Of a stretch of DNA of 64,000 nucleotides, positions 61,411-64,000 are shown in pieces; within the stretch, counting starts at the first letter, position 1, and every line of letters starts with the position of its first letter. A program made the translations under genes and the position numbers. Source of the DNA: Palsa-504 sp963705835. GTDB taxonomy: Bacteria; Actinomycetota; Actinomycetes; Streptosporangiales; Streptosporangiaceae. The notes below the pieces were generated by a model that saw only the letters and a list, made by a program, of their open reading frames with translations, was not told the DNA's origin and did no database searches. The stretch covers positions 26,982 to 90,981 of the forward strand of contig CAVPLC010000046.1 of NCBI GenBank assembly GCA_963705835.1, read 5' to 3'.

Positions 61411-61797
61411 ATGACCAGGAAAGCAATCTCCACCGACGCTGCGCCAGCCGCGCTCGGGCCCTACAGCCAGGCCATCGTCGCCGACAACTTTGTATTCTGC
61501 TCGGGCACGGCCGGTATCGATCCAGCTACCGGCGAAACGGCTGACGGCATCGAGGCGCAGACCGAGCTGGCCCTGCGCAACCTCGATGCGATCCTGACCG
61601 CCGCCGGAGCATCCTTGTCGACCCTGGTCAAGACCACCATCTTCTACGCCAACGTCGAGGACTTCGCGACCATCAACGCGATCTACGCGCGCTTCATGCC
61701 CGACCCACCGCCTGCCCGCTCCGCGCCGGCCAACGTGATGCTGCCCCGCGGCCTGCTTATCTCGATCGACGCCATCGCCGTGCTTCCCTCTGTATAG
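61411..61797 (+). CDS. RidA family protein (Rid/YjgF)
   Basis: This 128-aa protein matches the Rid family, which hydrolyses reactive enamines and imines from PLP enzymes. Motifs are LGPYSQAIVADNFVFCSGT, GIEAQTELALRNLDAIL, VKTTIFYANVEDFATINAIY, and PARSAPANVMLPRGLLISID. The catalytic Arg of RidA (R105 region, usually PARxxVxV) is present as PARS, with an altered next strand. ATG 61411 follows GAGAGGCAGCGCCA. It stands alone. Confidence 0.9.
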   Translation: MTRKAISTDAAPAALGPYSQAIVADNFVFCSGTAGIDPATGETADGIEAQTELALRNLDAILTAAGASLSTLVKTTIFYANVEDFATINAIYARFMPDPPPARSAPANVMLPRGLLISIDAIAVLPSV

Positions 61798-61922
61798 GGG
61801 CGGGCACAACCGGCACACTGCCAGAACCGGCCCTCCGTAAGCGACACGACACGCTGAGCCGGCCCGCGAACCTCAAGAGTAAAGGCACGATAGCCCCTCT
61901 CTGCCCGGCGTAGGGTCGGGGC

Positions 61923-62429
61923 ATGCAGCCGCCCACGCCGCTTGTCCTGGTGGACGTCGACGGCGTGCTCAACCCCTCCCAGTCGCGCACCGGGGATTAC
62001 CGCAGGCACTGGGTATTCCCCGGCGGCATAGCCCACCGGCTGCTGCTGAACCCCGGCCACGGGCCGATGCTTGTTGAACTGGCCAGAGCATCCGGTGCCG
62101 AACTGGTATGGGCCACCTACTGGCGGGACCGTGCCAACACCTGGATCGCACCGCGCGTCGGCCTCCCGCGCCTGAGATACGTTCCGATACCGCCACGATG
62201 GCGATCCCGGACAAGGTCAGCTCCAGGCATCTGGAAGGCCCGTCATGTCGCGGCCTGGACCGGGCGGACACCGTTTGTGTGGCTCGAAGACGACCCGGCC
62301 GTCGCCCGCTACCTCTCCGGGATACCAAACCTCGGCCACCATCTCGTGATCAAGATCGAGCCAGCGATCGGACTGACCCAGCACGACCTCACGAAGGCCA
62401 GCAACTGGCTCCATAACAACGAGCAGTAA
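61923..62429 (+). CDS. HAD-domain protein (RNA-repair Swiss-army-knife type)
   Basis: This 168-aa protein begins PLVLVDVDGVLNP, the HAD nucleophile motif I (DVDG). It has WATYWRDRANTWI (motif II region) and FVWLEDDPAVARY (motif IV acidic pair), and a Lys in IWKARHVAAW. The set matches the HAD_SAK group found in actinobacteria, some fused to RNA repair enzymes. It is a likely small phosphatase; the substrate is unknown. ATG 61923 follows AGGGTCGGGGC. Confidence 0.78.
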   Translation: MQPPTPLVLVDVDGVLNPSQSRTGDYRRHWVFPGGIAHRLLLNPGHGPMLVELARASGAELVWATYWRDRANTWIAPRVGLPRLRYVPIPPRWRSRTRSAPGIWKARHVAAWTGRTPFVWLEDDPAVARYLSGIPNLGHHLVIKIEPAIGLTQHDLTKASNWLHNNEQ

Positions 62430-62703
62430 GTCCAGCCACGACACCACCCCAGCCACAGCAAGACCAGGACTTACCACTGGAGTAACAGCGGGCGACCGCG
62501 TTCAGGACACGGCAGGTTCGGACAGTCGGGGAATTGTCCGGCTCAGACGGGGACATCCGGGTAGACACGCGGACGAACCGGACTGCCGGGAAAGAGGCGT
62601 GGAGCCCAGTAGAAGAGGGCCTTGGTCGCGAGACGCCAGCGCACGGGGCGGCCGGGCATCGAACTGCCTCCAGGACGGGCCGGGAAGCGGACGAGGCTGT
62701 CAC

Positions 62704-63313
62704 TTATCCTGCTTGTGCTGTGGCCCTGGGCGCTGGCGCCAGGCCGGGTTGCCGCCGGGGGGCGACAGCGTCGATGACCGCGGTGAGCAGCCGGTCAGGT
62801 ACCGGTGCGGCTTGCAGGGTGGTCCGGTAGACCAGCGGGCCGATCAGCTGCGCGGCCGCTAGTTCGGCATCGGGCGCGGTGTCGAGTTCGCCGGCGTCGA
62901 CGGCGAGGGCGAACGCGGCGGCGAGCCGCTCGGTGATGGCGGTGATGTGCCGGTGCGGCCGGGCGCCGGCGCCGCCCGGACCGGGTCTGCTCCATCAGAG
63001 CGATGGCGAGCGATGCGACCGCCGGGAGGGCGAGCTCATCGGCGAGCTGGCGCAGCTCGGCGTGCAGCCAGGGCCGCAGGGGCAGGGCGGGGGTGGCGAA
63101 GAACGGCAGCTCGGCTGAGAGGAGCACGTCGCGGAGCAGGTCCTCGGGGGCCGCCCAGTGCCGGTAGACCGTGGCCCTGCCGATGCCGGCCTGCTGGGCC
63201 ACCCGCTGATGGGTGATGGCGCCCGGTCCTTCCCGGGCGAGCAGGTCAAAGGCGGCGGTCAGGATCGCCTGACGGCTTCGGGCGGCGCGCGGGTCAGCGG
63301 CTGGCGATGTCAT
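62704..63313 (-). pseudogene. TetR/AcrR regulator, frameshifted
   Basis: The N-terminus is a clear TetR helix-turn-helix: RSRQAILTAAFDLLAREGPG, then THQRVAQQAGIGRATVYRHW. After ALMEQTRSG near 62985 the frame shifts in a GC-run. The correct continuation reads RPHRHITAITERLAAAFALA, LIGPLVYRTTLQAAPVPDRL and ends at the TAA at 62704-62706. Without correction the protein stops at 62795 with a meaningless tail. It is divergent from an MFS efflux gene with two palindromes between, so it is the repressor of that transporter. Confidence 0.8.
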
Positions 63314-63324
63314 CCTCCTAGTTT

Positions 63325-63387
63325 ATGAGACAACTTGACTCATAGTCGAGGAGGTGGCAGAGTGGCCTTGTGAGACAAAATGTCTCA
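63325..63387. promoter_or_regulatory. Two palindromic operators between tetR and MFS genes
   Basis: ATGAGACAACTTGACTCAT (63325-63343) and TGAGACA AAA TGTCTCA (63371-63387, a perfect 7-3-7 palindrome) share the TGAGACA half-site. They lie between the divergent TetR and MFS starts, as expected for a TetR dimer operator. Confidence 0.7.
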
Positions 63388-63453
63388 GAGATCCTGACGA
63401 GCCGAGACCTCGGCGGCAGCGCAGGATCCCGCGAACCGGACAGGAGGCCAGTC

Positions 63454-64000
63454 ATGGCAACGAAGGTCTATACCCCGGCTCCGGCCGGCGCGCGCGAGAC
63501 GCGCGGCGCGACGCGGCGGTGGTGGGTGCTCGCCGTCGCCAGCGTGGCGCAGCTGATGGTAGTGCTGGACGTGACCGTGGTGAACATCGCGCTGCCGTCG
63601 GCGCAGCGCGCGCTGGCGTTCTCCGACGCGGACCGCCAGTGGGTGGTGACCGCCTATGCGCTGGCGTTCGGCAGCCTGCTGCTGATCGGCGGGAAGCTGT
63701 CGGACCTGCTCGGCCGCAACCGCACCTTCATGGCCGGCCTGGGCCGGGTTCGCCGCCGCCTCCGCGGTGGCCGGGGCGGCGCCGGACTTCGCGGTCCTGG
63801 CCGCCTGCCCGGGCCGCCCAAGGCGCGTTCGGGGCGCTGCTCGCACCCTCAGCGCTCGCGATCGTCACCGCGACATTCGCCGGCAGCCCGGCCCGCGGCC
63901 GCGCGTTCGCGATCTTCGGCGCGGTCGCCGGGATCGCCGGCGCGATCGGCCTGCTGCTCGGCGGCCTGCTGACCGAGTACCTGAACTGGCGCTGGACGCT
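63454..64000 (+). pseudogene. MFS drug:proton antiporter (DHA2/EmrB type), partial and frameshifted
   Basis: The protein starts MATKVYTPAPAG after GACAGGAGGCCAGTC. The first helices read WWVLAVASVAQLMVVLDVTV and VNIALPSAQRALAFSDADRQ, then WVVTAYALAFGSLLLIGG and KLSDLLGRNRTFMAGL. The frame shifts near 63742 into FAAASAVAGAAPDFAVLAA and again near 63812 into APSALAIVTATFAG and GLLLGGLLTEYLNWRW at the window edge. This is the DHA2 14-helix drug efflux family. Two shifts within 70 bases in GC runs look like sequence errors rather than decay. The gene continues beyond the window. Confidence 0.8.

Noticed and set aside
1..64000. tRNA, rRNA or other well-known RNA genes
   Set aside because: I saw no tRNA-like cloverleaf with T-loop GGTTCGA-type consensus or rRNA sequence in the window; a covariance search would be needed to be sure.

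Overview
The window is high-GC DNA from an actinomycete (Actinomycetota; Streptosporangiales or a related order fits, but the species cannot be named from sequence alone). The evidence is very high third-position GC in the flanking genes, frequent GTG starts with GTGA/ATGA stop-start overlaps, and typical actinobacterial families: SCO5389-like protein, degenerate ClpP with an XRE regulator, DUF222-HNH protein, class F sortase, and miaA beside a class III dioxygenase-like gene.

Layout. 1-7.4 kb: end of glcE, glcF, a LuxR/AfsR-type regulator fragment, a membrane protein and a Ser/Thr kinase bracketed by a 63-bp direct repeat, then sufE with a rhodanese and a small secreted protein. 7.5-13 kb: a frameshifted Asp-box surface protein and a second copy of the 2.2-kb membrane protein. 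13.3-23.7 kb: two three-gene modules, each a GT39/PMT-like membrane glycosyltransferase, a cellulose-synthase-like GT2 and a membrane-anchored GH26-like glycosidase, plus one stand-alone GH26-like gene. 23.9-28.7 kb: a lower-GC glycosyltransferase operon that ends in a truncated gene, a broken nucleotidyltransferase gene and an IS21-family element (29.2-31.5 kb). 31.8-40.6 kb: more glycosyltransferases, a Wzx-like flippase and an FkbM methyltransferase, with long sparse or AT-richer gaps. 41.2-43.7 kb: two more GH26-like genes and a fragment of another. 43.7-64 kb: ordinary actinobacterial chromosome with mixed metabolic and regulatory genes, ending in a TetR/MFS efflux pair.

How the genes work together. 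The 13.3-43.7 kb stretch reads as an accessory cell-surface glycan island. The processive GT2 enzymes would polymerise and export a beta-linked glycan. The GT39-like enzymes would add sugars from polyprenyl-phosphate donors outside the membrane. The GH26-like proteins, which all keep both catalytic glutamates, would trim or release the polymer, in the role BcsZ or CslZ plays in known synthase systems. The flippase, GT2, GT4 and GT32-like enzymes and FkbM methyltransferase suggest a second, lipid-linked polysaccharide. Repeated leaders, gene fragments and the IS point to duplication followed by decay.

Quality note. Several genes (7478-11368, 45891-47449, 52869-54209, 62704-63313, 63454-64000) are interrupted by apparent one-base shifts in GC-rich runs while both halves keep family-like sequence. 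Assembly indels are as likely as true pseudogenes.
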